A stretch of DNA of 9,292 nt from DAOUAM01 sp034433305 (lineage in GTDB: Bacteria; Chloroflexota; Dehalococcoidia; Lucifugimonadales; DAOUAM01). The translations under genes were made by a program, and so were the position numbers. Below, piece by piece: positions 1-5,767 of this stretch (the first letter of the stretch is position 1; every line of letters begins with the position of its first letter). Under the pieces are notes generated by a model. It did no database searches. It had not been told where the DNA came from and saw nothing but the letters and a program-made list of their open reading frames with translations. Where the stretch lies: positions 1 to 9,292 of the forward strand of contig DAOUAM010000098.1 in NCBI GenBank assembly GCA_034433305.1, given 5' to 3'.

Positions 1-22
1 AATCCCCCTACCTGGCTGAACT

Positions 23-59
23 GCTTCAATGGGGCCATAGCCTTTCAGCTATGGATACG
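23..59. repeat. CRISPR direct repeat copy 1
   Basis: First of two identical 37-nt copies. The internal stem is 35-41 with 48-54 (CCATAGC/GCTATGG). Confidence 0.75.
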
Positions 60-66
60 ACCGCCC

Positions 67-92
67 CATCGTATGGGCGCACCCATGCGATG
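67..92. other. Self-complementary spacer (11-bp inverted repeat)
   Basis: The only complete spacer contains CATCGTATGGG (67-77), a 4-nt loop CGCA, and CCCATGCGATG (82-92). These pair over 11 positions with one T-G wobble. Spacers are normally unstructured, so either the protospacer was itself a hairpin or this is coincidence. Confidence 0.6.
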
Positions 93-96
93 CGCA

Positions 97-133
97 GCTT
101 CAATGGGGCCATAGCCTTTCAGCTATGGATACG
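97..133. repeat. CRISPR direct repeat copy 2 (array-terminal)
   Basis: Identical to the copy at 23-59. It is the last copy on this side and shows no decay. An undegraded terminal repeat is more usual at the leader end than at the trailer end, which mildly supports a leader to its right. Confidence 0.75.
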
Positions 134-258
134 GCTCTCGCGCGACGGTTTGCGCCAGCAGAACGCCTCTTGCTTTCGTTTCGGCAGCATAACCGTCCCC
201 TTTTTTACTCCACTGCCCTTACCGTTCCGGCCTCAACCCGTCTTCCCTACCTGGAAAA

Positions 259-305
259 TTGCGAGCGGTCCCTATCTGGGAGGTCCACCACCGGACCTCT
301 CGCAA
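259..305. other. Competing inverted repeats (two alternative hairpins)
   Basis: Arm TTGCGAGCGGTCC (259-271) pairs with GGACCTCTCGCAA (293-305) at 12 of 13 positions. The same right arm can instead pair with GGGAGGTCC (278-286) as a 9-bp stem over 293-301, with a 6-nt loop and one wobble. The two pairings exclude each other, the geometry of an attenuator or switch. There is no T-run after either stem, so it is not a standard terminator. Its role is unknown. Confidence 0.5.
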
Positions 306-353
306 CTCGGCGTCTGCCACATCCCCTTCCACACATAGAATTTATGCGCCCCA

Positions 354-384
354 ATTATAAAGCAACTGCCGCCCTGTCTGGCAA
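354..384 (-). promoter_or_regulatory. Possible CRISPR leader promoter
   Basis: On the minus strand, TTGCCA (384-379; 5 of 6 to the -35 consensus) lies 19 nt from a perfect TATAAT (359-354). Transcription would start near 347 and run toward the array. The spacer is longer than the ideal 17 nt, and nothing else downstream on this strand needs a promoter, so an array role is the best reading. Confidence 0.4.
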
Positions 385-445
385 GCCCCCTGGTGTCGCG
401 CCGGCCGCAGGACTGGTCGGCCCCCTTCGCCACGCGCAGGCATGC

Positions 446-474
446 TTGACGCTGGCCCAGGTCACGAGTACAAT
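446..474 (+). promoter_or_regulatory. Promoter of the dehydrogenase gene
   Basis: TTGACG (446-451) and TACAAT (469-474) are separated by exactly 17 nt, each 5 of 6 to the sigma-70 consensus. The start would fall near 481, leaving a GC-rich 5' leader of about 90 nt before the ATG at 573. Confidence 0.65.
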
Positions 475-572
475 CGCTGCCGCTTGTGTCCCGGGACCTG
501 GCGGGCGCCCATGCCCCCTGGAGGGCGGGCCAGCGCTCGGGAGAAGCCTACAGCTAGCAGGAGAGCAGGTAG

Positions 573-1409
573 ATGAAAGTCGTCGTGACTGGCGGCTCGG
601 GCCGCGCCGGACGGTACATTATCCCGGAGCTTGTGTCCCACGGGTACGAGGTGGTGAATGCAGACCTGGTGCCAGGCCCAGACCAGGGCGCTCGCTTCTA
701 CCGCGTGGACTGCACCGACTTCGGCCAGGTGGTGGCAGCCCTCCGGGGCGCCGACGCCGTCATACACATGGCGGCCATCCCCAACCCGCTGGACATGCCT
801 GTCCACGAGATGTTCCGCATCAACATGATGTCCAACTGGAACGTCCTGGAGGCAGCGGAAGTCCACGGCATCAGGAAGGTGGTCATGGCCTCTTCCATCA
901 ACGCCATCGGGGCCAGCTTCTCCAGGGGGCCGATTCGCCCGCTTTACCTCCCCATTGACGAGGAGCACCCCACGCGGGCAGAGGACGGCTACGCCCTGAC
1001 CAAGTGGCTGGGCGAGGAGATGGCCAAGTCCTTCTGCCGCCGGAGGGAGATGCAGGTCGCCAGCATGCGGTTCCATGCCCTTATGGACCTGGAGACCCAG
1101 AAGCGGCTTCAGGCCAGGCCCGTGACCGATCCCACTGGCCGCCAGGCCATGGCCTTCTGGGGCTGGACGGACCGCGAGGACGCCGCGCGCGCCTGCCGGC
1201 TGGCCATCGAGAAGGACTGGACGGGCCACGAGGCCTTCTTCATCAACGCCCGCGATACCATGCTCTCCATTCCCACCGAGGCGGCCATCGCCAGGGCGTA
1301 CCCGGGGGTGCCTATCAAGAAGCCACTGCCGGGCTTCGCCAGCGCCATAGATACCTCCAAGGCGGAGCGCATCCTGGGCTGGGTCCACCGGGCCGAGTGG
1401 GTGCGCTAG
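573..1409 (+). CDS. Extended short-chain dehydrogenase/reductase (NAD-dependent epimerase/dehydratase family)
   Basis: A 278-residue Rossmann-fold oxidoreductase, expected to be cytoplasmic. Residues 6-13 (TGGSGRAG) are the TGxxGxxG dinucleotide-binding motif of extended SDRs. Asp31 at the end of the second strand (VVNADL) favours NAD over NADP. HMAAIP follows at 65-70, the active-site serine region is SSIN (107-110), and the catalytic pair is Tyr140 and Lys144 (YALTK). The C-terminal half, with WGWTDREDAARA (196-207), resembles uronate-dehydrogenase and sugar-epimerase-like SDRs; the substrate cannot be read from sequence. The ATG at 573 is supported by AGGAG at 559-563 and by the promoter at 446-474. 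The gene stands alone on this strand, and its stop codon overlaps that of the convergent membrane-protein gene. Family assignment is firm; the reaction is open. Confidence 0.9.
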   Translation: MKVVVTGGSGRAGRYIIPELVSHGYEVVNADLVPGPDQGARFYRVDCTDFGQVVAALRGADAVIHMAAIPNPLDMPVHEMFRINMMSNWNVLEAAEVHGIRKVVMASSINAIGASFSRGPIRPLYLPIDEEHPTRAEDGYALTKWLGEEMAKSFCRRREMQVASMRFHALMDLETQKRLQARPVTDPTGRQAMAFWGWTDREDAARACRLAIEKDWTGHEAFFINARDTMLSIPTEAAIARAYPGVPIKKPLPGFASAIDTSKAERILGWVHRAEWVR

Positions 1410-2710
1410 GCACGCTGTCCGTTGGCCCCGGCCGGCTTCACCAGTACCTTGTCTATGCGGTTGCGGTCCATGTCCACCACTTCGAAGTACAGGCCGCCCC
1501 AGTGGAAATGGTCGGCCACGGCGGGGATGCGGCCCATGCGCTTCATGACGAAGCCCGCCAGGGTGTGGTACTTGCCAGCATCCTCCTCCGGCAGGGCCGG
1601 GATGTTGAATAGCTGCCGGAAGTCGTCCACCGGCAGGGTCCCGTCCAGCAGCCAGGAGCCGTCCTCGCGCTGGACGGCCTGAGGCTCGGCTTCCCCATTG
1701 CCGGGGGGCAGGTCGCCCACCACGGCCTCCAGCACGTCGGTAATGGTGACCAGGCCCTCGATGTCGCCGTACTCGTCTATCACCAGCGCGGCCGGCACCC
1801 TGGTGCCCTTGAACATCTCCAGCAGTTGCAGCGCCCGCATATTCTGAGGCACAAAGATGGGTGGCTCCAGCGCTGCCGCGATGTCTATAGTGCCACGGTC
1901 CAGGCTCTGGGCCAGCAGGTCCCTGGCGTCCACCAGGCCAACGATTTCGTCCACGCCGCCCCGCGTCACCGGGAAGTGGGAGTAGCCGCTCTCGACTATG
2001 CGGCGCCTGGTCTCCTCGGGCGAGTCCTCCAGGTCCAGGGTCACGATGTCCGTCCTGGGCGTCATCAACTGGTCCACCCGCTGGTCGCCCAGCCGCAGCA
2101 CCCGCTCCACCATCTGCTGCTCGGCCTGCTCGAAGACGCCGGCGTGTGTCCCTTCCCGCACCAGTATCTTGATCTCCTCCTCGGTGACCGGCGACTCCGG
2201 CACGGGCTTGAGGCGTAGTGCCCAGAGGACAGCCAGGGTGGAAAGGCTCAGCACGCGCTCGGCGGGGAAGGCCAGGGCCGACAGAAGGCGCATGGGCAGG
2301 GACACCCGGGACGCCAGCCTCTCGGGACTGCGCAGGGCTATCTGCTTGGGGACAAGCTCGCCCACCACCAGGGAGAGGTAGGTTATGACCACCACCACGA
2401 TGCTAAAGCCCAGGGCCTGGCTGTATGGAGCAAGCCACGGCACGCCGGCCAGGAGGTCGGTCAGCCTTCGGCCAACGGTCGCGCCTCCAAAGGCGCCGGC
2501 CAGGATGCCCACCAGGGTTATGCCGATCTGGATGGTGGAGAGGAAGCGGCTGGAGTCGCGTGCCAGCTCCAGCGCGGCCCGGGCGCCGGCGTTGCCCTCG
2601 TCGGCCATCTGCTGGAGCCGCGCCTTGCGGGCCGATACCACGGCGATCTCAGCCATGGCAAATATGCCATTAGCGATGATAAGGACCAGTATGACCAGGA
2701 CTTCCAGCAT
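1406..2710 (-). CDS. CNNM/CorC-family membrane protein (hemolysin-like, DUF21 + CBS pair + CorC_HlyC)
   Basis: A 434-residue inner-membrane protein with the full three-part layout of the TlyC/CorB/CNNM family. Residues 1 to about 190 are a DUF21 membrane domain: a hydrophobic first helix (MLEVLVILVLIIANGIFAMA), further hydrophobic stretches near 60-75, 100-117 and 140-166, and the conserved GELVPK (117-122). Residues about 210-333 form a CBS pair, starting at the VDQLMTPR hinge (212-219) and closing with DEYGDIEGLVTITDVLEAV (312-330). Residues about 345-427 are the CorC_HlyC transporter-associated domain. Bacterial relatives act in Mg2+/Co2+ export or magnesium homeostasis; the old name hemolysin is historical. 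The ATG at 2710 has only a weak ribosome site (GTGAAAG about 20 nt upstream), so the start is the least certain part. A second ATG 8 nt upstream is out of frame. Confidence 0.92.
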   Translation of the reverse strand: MLEVLVILVLIIANGIFAMAEIAVVSARKARLQQMADEGNAGARAALELARDSSRFLSTIQIGITLVGILAGAFGGATVGRRLTDLLAGVPWLAPYSQALGFSIVVVVITYLSLVVGELVPKQIALRSPERLASRVSLPMRLLSALAFPAERVLSLSTLAVLWALRLKPVPESPVTEEEIKILVREGTHAGVFEQAEQQMVERVLRLGDQRVDQLMTPRTDIVTLDLEDSPEETRRRIVESGYSHFPVTRGGVDEIVGLVDARDLLAQSLDRGTIDIAAALEPPIFVPQNMRALQLLEMFKGTRVPAALVIDEYGDIEGLVTITDVLEAVVGDLPPGNGEAEPQAVQREDGSWLLDGTLPVDDFRQLFNIPALPEEDAGKYHTLAGFVMKRMGRIPAVADHFHWGGLYFEVVDMDRNRIDKVLVKPAGANGQRA

Positions 2711-2802
2711 GCTGTCATGGCGGTGGGGCTTTCACGAGCAGCGCACCCGCTCTCCCCAGGCGCCGCCTGCCGGTGGTAAGGATGGAATGTCACGCCATCT
2801 TC

Positions 2803-2808
2803 ATTATC
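2803..2808 (-). promoter_or_regulatory. Possible extended -10 promoter for the CNNM-family gene
   Basis: The minus strand reads TGGGATAAT, a TGn plus GATAAT extended -10 element, with no good -35. The start near 2796 would give an 85-nt leader before the ATG at 2710. It lies back to back with the plus-strand promoter at 2853-2881. Confidence 0.3.
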
Positions 2809-2852
2809 CCATGATTGGGTGTGAAAGGCGAGCGGACGGCCCCAGCGGAAGA

Positions 2853-2881
2853 TTGCGGGTATGGTGCATGTCCATTAGAAT
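2853..2881 (+). promoter_or_regulatory. Promoter of the split MetE unit
   Basis: TTGCGG (2853-2858) lies 17 nt from TAGAAT (2876-2881; 5 of 6 to consensus). Transcription would begin near 2888, only about 28 nt before the TTG start at 2917. It excludes any start codon upstream of it and leaves no room for a SAM or cobalamin riboswitch. Confidence 0.5.
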
Positions 2882-2916
2882 ATGGTCCTGATGACCCGCC
2901 GCGAAGGGAGCCGCCC

Positions 2917-3891
2917 TTGAAGACCACCGTCGTCGGCAACTACCCCAAGATAGGCCCGGGCACCAGGGCGCCTAACCTGAGGGCCGCCATAACCAGGGCC
3001 GACCAGGGACGCATCTCCCGGGAAGAGTTGCGCCGGATAGAGGACGAGGTGACCCGGGAGGCGCTGGAGGAGCAGGCCCAGGCAGGCGTGGACCTGGTCA
3101 CCGATGGCCACATCCGCCGGGAGGACGAGCAGACCTACTTCGCCTCCAGGATCGGCGGCTTCAGCATCAACGGGCTTATCCGCTACTTCGACACCAATAC
3201 CTACTACCGCCAGCCGGTGGCCGAGGGCAAACTGGAGTGGCGAGGCCCCATAAGCGTCGCCGACTACAAGTTCGCCGCGGCCAACAGCGCCAGGCCGGTG
3301 AAGGTGGCCATGCCCGGGCCGTACACGCTGGCCCGGCTGTCGCGCTGGCCCCACTACCAGGCCCTGCGCGACGTGGTGCTGGACCTGGCCCACGTGCTGA
3401 ACCAGGAGGCCAGGGCGCTGGCCGAGGCCGGCGCACCGGTCGTCCAGTTCGACGAGCCAGCCCTGGTGAGGAACAAGGCCGACTTCCCCATATTCCAAGA
3501 GGCAGCCGCCGTGCTGGTGGAGGGCGTCACCGCCACGACGGCCCTTTATACCTACTTCGGCGACATCTCGGGCATCTCCGACCGCTTCTTTGGCCTGCCT
3601 TTCCAGATTCTCGGGCTGGACTTCGTGGTGGGCAGCGCCAACTTCCAGTTGCTTTCAGGGTTTCCAGGGACGAAGGCGCTGGGGCTGGGCATTATTGACG
3701 CCCGCAATACCCGGATGGAAACGGTGGAAGAGATTGTGGGCCACGTCCGGCGAGTGGGCCAGTGGGTGCCGCCCGAGCGCATCTATGTTAACCCCAACTG
3801 CGGCCTGGAGTTCCTGCCCAGGGACAACGCTTACAGGAAGCTGGTCCGCATGGTGGAAGGCGTCGCCAGGGCCAGGGAGGTGCTGAAGTGA
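2917..3891 (+). CDS. MetE N-terminal-domain-like protein (zinc-less half of a split methionine synthase)
   Basis: I choose the TTG at 2917: AAGGGAG (2904-2910) lies 6 nt upstream and the promoter ends at 2881. A frame open from ATG 2815 adds 34 unlikely residues. The 324-residue product has the TIM-barrel MetE fold (COG0620): TTVVGNYPKIG at 3-13, GPYTLAR at 134-140, and QFDEPALV at 177-184. Where the catalytic domain has the zinc pair HxC, this protein has LYTYFGD (210-216), with Tyr211 and Tyr213. LDFV follows at 234-237, where the zinc Glu is expected. Only the late Cys295 (NPNCGLEF) remains. YFG and LDxV are features of the N-terminal, non-catalytic domain of full-length MetE, so I read it as that half encoded separately. 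It probably partners the next gene, which it overlaps by 4 nt. It could instead be a divergent methyltransferase with its own substrate. Confidence 0.82.
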   Translation: MKTTVVGNYPKIGPGTRAPNLRAAITRADQGRISREELRRIEDEVTREALEEQAQAGVDLVTDGHIRREDEQTYFASRIGGFSINGLIRYFDTNTYYRQPVAEGKLEWRGPISVADYKFAAANSARPVKVAMPGPYTLARLSRWPHYQALRDVVLDLAHVLNQEARALAEAGAPVVQFDEPALVRNKADFPIFQEAAAVLVEGVTATTALYTYFGDISGISDRFFGLPFQILGLDFVVGSANFQLLSGFPGTKALGLGIIDARNTRMETVEEIVGHVRRVGQWVPPERIYVNPNCGLEFLPRDNAYRKLVRMVEGVARAREVLK

Positions 3892-4862
3892 GCCGAGGGC
3901 TTCTGACTACAGCGGTGGGCAGCTATCCCAAGCCAGACTACATCCTCAAAGCACGCGCAGCCGTCTCCAGGGGGGAGATGCCACGGGAGGAGCTGCGGAA
4001 GCTGGAGGAGAAGGCTACCGCCCACTGGGTACGCATCCAGGAAGAGCTGGGCATGGACATCCTGGTGGACGGGGAGATGTACCGGGGCGACATGGTGACC
4101 TACTTCTCCGAGGAGATGGAGGGCTTCGAGATAAGCGGCCTGGTCCGGTCCTACGGCAACCGCTACTACCGCAAGCCCATAGCCATGAAGCCCGTGGGGA
4201 GGAAATCGGACATAACCGTGGGCTGGTGGAGGTACGCCCAGGGCCTCACCAGCAGGCCGGTCAAGGGCATGCTCACCGGCCCCTACACCATCGTGGACTG
4301 GTCCTTCAACGAGTACTACCCCTCGCGGGAGGCCTTCGTCATGGACGTGGCCCGCGCCATACACGAGGAGGCGCTGGCGCTAGAGAGGGCCGGCGCCAGG
4401 TACATACAGATTGACGAGCCGGCCATTTCCGTCCGGCCCGAGGAGATGGAGCTGGCCTCCAGGGCGCTGGGCATCGTCACCAGGGGACTCAGCGCCTTCA
4501 CCGTCACCCACATCTGCTACGGCGACTTCGCGGCAGTGTTCGATGACCTGCTCAGGCTGCCCGTGGACATGCTGGACCTGGAGATGGCCAACAGCAACTA
4601 CCGGCTGCTGGACCTCTTCAGGCAGCACCCCACGGACAAGTACATCTCCATGGGAGTGGTGGACTCTCACAGCCACGTCATCGAGAGCGTGGAGGCCATC
4701 AAGGACGGCATCCTGCGCGGGCTGGAGGTCATCCCGCCCGAGAGGCTCTACATAGACCCCGACTGCGGCCTCAAGACACGCCTGGAGGAAGAGGCCGTGG
4801 GCAAGCTCAGGAACATGGTCGCAGCCACGTGCGAGGTCAAGGCGGAACTGGGCATAGACTGA
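3888..4862 (+). CDS. Cobalamin-independent methionine synthase, catalytic C-terminal-type domain
   Basis: A 324-residue stand-alone Meth_synt_2 domain, less than half the length of full MetE (about 750 aa). It is expected to transfer a methyl group to homocysteine to form methionine, in the cytoplasm. All four zinc ligands of the family are visible: His208 and Cys210 (THICYGDF), Glu232 (LDLEMANSN) and Cys293 (DPDCGLKTR). TAVGSYPKP (8-16), GPYTIVDW (131-138) and the homocysteine-binding IDEPAI (175-180) are also present. The GTG start at 3888 sits inside the upstream stop (GTGA), and AGGGAGG (3874-3880) ends 7 nt before it, so translation is probably coupled. The methyl donor is uncertain: short MetE proteins include folate-independent types that take methyl from a corrinoid protein, but the N-domain-like partner next door would allow a folate-using split enzyme. 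Confidence 0.87.
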   Translation: MSRGLLTTAVGSYPKPDYILKARAAVSRGEMPREELRKLEEKATAHWVRIQEELGMDILVDGEMYRGDMVTYFSEEMEGFEISGLVRSYGNRYYRKPIAMKPVGRKSDITVGWWRYAQGLTSRPVKGMLTGPYTIVDWSFNEYYPSREAFVMDVARAIHEEALALERAGARYIQIDEPAISVRPEEMELASRALGIVTRGLSAFTVTHICYGDFAAVFDDLLRLPVDMLDLEMANSNYRLLDLFRQHPTDKYISMGVVDSHSHVIESVEAIKDGILRGLEVIPPERLYIDPDCGLKTRLEEEAVGKLRNMVAATCEVKAELGID

Positions 4863-4906
4863 GCGGCCTTCCCGGCCAGCGCTGCTATGTGCTCAATAGT
4901 GTAACC

Positions 4907-4912
4907 GGAGGT
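4907..4912 (+). promoter_or_regulatory. Strong ribosome binding site of the dienelactone hydrolase gene
   Basis: GGAGGT lies 7 nt before the ATG at 4920 and fixes that start. The gap from the MetE stop is only 57 nt and holds no promoter or terminator that I can see, so the gene is probably read through from the MetE pair. Confidence 0.65.
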
Positions 4913-4919
4913 ACAGGAT

Positions 4920-5612
4920 ATGGCGCAGCAACAGGTACGTACGTCAAACGTCCGTGTCCAGAGCAACGGCTCGTCCGTTGATGGCTATCTGTGCCGGCCG
5001 TCCGGCGAAGGCCGCGCTCCTGGCATCATCGTCATCCAGGAGTGGTGGGGACTGGAGCCTCACATCAAGGACGTGGCCGAGCGCTTCGCCCGGGAGGGCT
5101 TCGTATCCCTGGCCCCGGACCTCTACCATGGCAAGGTCACCAGGGAGCCAGACGAGGCCCGCAAGCTTCTCATGGGCCTGGACAGGCCAAAGGCCATCAA
5201 GGAGATCGTCGCCTCCATCAAGTACCTCAAGCAGCAGTCCTTCGTCAGCGGCAAGGTGGGCACCGTGGGCTTCTGCATGGGAGGGGCGCTGTCTATCGCC
5301 ACGGCCTGCAGCTCCCGCGACGTGGACGCGGCGGTCATCTACTACGGCAACAACCCGGACCCCATAACCCAGCTTGCCAACGTCCGCTGCCCGGTGCTGG
5401 GCCTCTACGGCGGCGCCGACGGCGGGGTACCCGTCACCGTGGCCGCGACGCTGAGCCAGGAGCTGGAGAAGACCCACACGCCTTACGAGATACACATCTA
5501 CGGTGGCGCGCCTCACGCCTTCTTCAACGACACCCGCGCCAGCTTCCGCAAGGAAGCCGCCGAGGACTCCTGGCAGCGCACCCTGGCCTTCTTCCGCAAG
5601 CACCTGAAATAG
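4920..5612 (+). CDS. Dienelactone hydrolase family protein
   Basis: A 230-residue alpha/beta hydrolase close to the usual length of carboxymethylenebutenolidase, with no signal peptide, so cytoplasmic. The catalytic triad is complete: Cys119 in the nucleophile elbow GFCMGG (117-122), Asp167 in LYGGADGGVP (162-171), and His199 in GGAPHAFFND (195-204). Glu41 in QEWWG (40-44) matches the glutamate that holds the nucleophile in true dienelactone hydrolases, and a Cys rather than Ser nucleophile points the same way. Family members open lactone rings in aromatic ring-cleavage pathways, but many homologs act on other esters, and no ring-cleavage dioxygenase is present here. It lies 57 nt after the MetE pair and 155 nt before the first flavin oxidoreductase, which has its own promoter. 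Family is firm; substrate unknown. Confidence 0.9.
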   Translation: MAQQQVRTSNVRVQSNGSSVDGYLCRPSGEGRAPGIIVIQEWWGLEPHIKDVAERFAREGFVSLAPDLYHGKVTREPDEARKLLMGLDRPKAIKEIVASIKYLKQQSFVSGKVGTVGFCMGGALSIATACSSRDVDAAVIYYGNNPDPITQLANVRCPVLGLYGGADGGVPVTVAATLSQELEKTHTPYEIHIYGGAPHAFFNDTRASFRKEAAEDSWQRTLAFFRKHLK

Positions 5613-5672
5613 AGCGCGGCCCATCAGCCGGGGCCAGGCGGCCCGCCACGACGCGGCCAGTGGGGCGCCATA

Positions 5673-5701
5673 TTGACCGTCGTTCCCACACCATATATCA
5701 T
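5673..5701 (+). promoter_or_regulatory. Promoter of the first GMC oxidoreductase
   Basis: TTGACC (5673-5678) and TATCAT (5696-5701), 17 nt apart, are each 5 of 6 to consensus. The start near 5708 places the hairpin at 5706-5740 at the very 5' end of the mRNA. Confidence 0.6.
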
Positions 5702-5705
5702 CTTC

Positions 5706-5740
5706 GCCACGTGCCGCCCTGCTGACTGGCGGCACGTGGC
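5706..5740 (+). promoter_or_regulatory. Perfect 13-bp inverted repeat in the GMC leader
   Basis: GCCACGTGCCGCC (5706-5718) and GGCGGCACGTGGC (5728-5740) are exact reverse complements around a 9-nt loop. Each arm also contains the palindrome CACGTG. It lies between the -10 element and the ribosome site GGAGGT (5756-5761). No T-run follows, so it is not an intrinsic terminator. It may be an operator for a dimeric regulator or a 5' mRNA hairpin. No equivalent exists before the second GMC gene. Confidence 0.65.
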
Positions 5741-5767
5741 CGCGAATGGAACGACGGAGGTCCAGGC

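Larger units (their letters stand above)
1..133. CRISPR. End of a CRISPR array (two repeats, one full spacer, one cut spacer)
   Basis: Two identical direct repeats of 37 nt (23-59 and 97-133) begin GCTTCAATGGGGCC and end GCTATGGATACG. They are separated by a unique 37-nt stretch (60-96), giving a 74-nt period. Positions 1-22 would be part of the next spacer, so the array continues off the left edge. Each repeat contains an inverted repeat CCATAGC/GCTATGG around a 6-nt loop, as in repeats processed by Cas6. No third copy follows 133, so this is one end of the array. Read on the minus strand, the 36-nt core starts GTATCC and ends ATTGAAGC, close to the common GAAAC-type 3' handle. I therefore favour minus-strand transcription, with the leader at 134 onward. 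The last base of the 37 may be a chance match. With only two copies visible, another kind of short tandem repeat is possible. No cas gene lies in this window. Confidence 0.75.
134..572. other. Gene-free region between CRISPR end and the dehydrogenase gene
   Basis: No convincing coding region: the open frames here overlap the CRISPR repeats or run in the wrong frame into the downstream gene. It holds a pair of competing hairpins (259-305), a possible minus-strand promoter facing the array (354-384), and a near-consensus plus-strand promoter (446-474) followed by a GC-rich leader of about 90 nt. Its part up to about 365 is less GC-rich than the genes. If the array is transcribed on the minus strand, 134 to about 350 would be the CRISPR leader. 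Confidence 0.5.

Noticed and set aside
51..338. Plus-strand open frame of 95 codons
   Set aside because: It starts inside a CRISPR repeat, crosses the second repeat, has no ribosome site and gives a low-complexity product with no recognisable motif.
125..958. Long plus-strand open frame (277 codons)
   Set aside because: It begins in the CRISPR repeat and overlaps the dehydrogenase gene in another frame; the product is rich in Arg, Gly and Pro, typical of a shadow frame in GC-rich DNA.
462..1388. Minus-strand open frame opposite the dehydrogenase gene
   Set aside because: Antisense shadow of a well-supported SDR gene; it has no domain and covers the promoter at 446-474.
2815..2916. Longer N-terminus of the first MetE-like protein from ATG 2815
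   Set aside because: The added 34 residues have no homology-like pattern, the region contains a promoter (2853-2881), and the ribosome site at 2904-2910 fits the TTG at 2917.
2888..2916. Riboswitch (SAM or cobalamin) before the methionine synthase pair
   Set aside because: The predicted leader is only about 28 nt, too short for either, and no conserved core is visible.
5631..5644. GGGCC/GGCCC hairpin after the dienelactone hydrolase gene as a terminator
   Set aside because: Only 5 bp with no following T-run; likely chance in GC-rich DNA.
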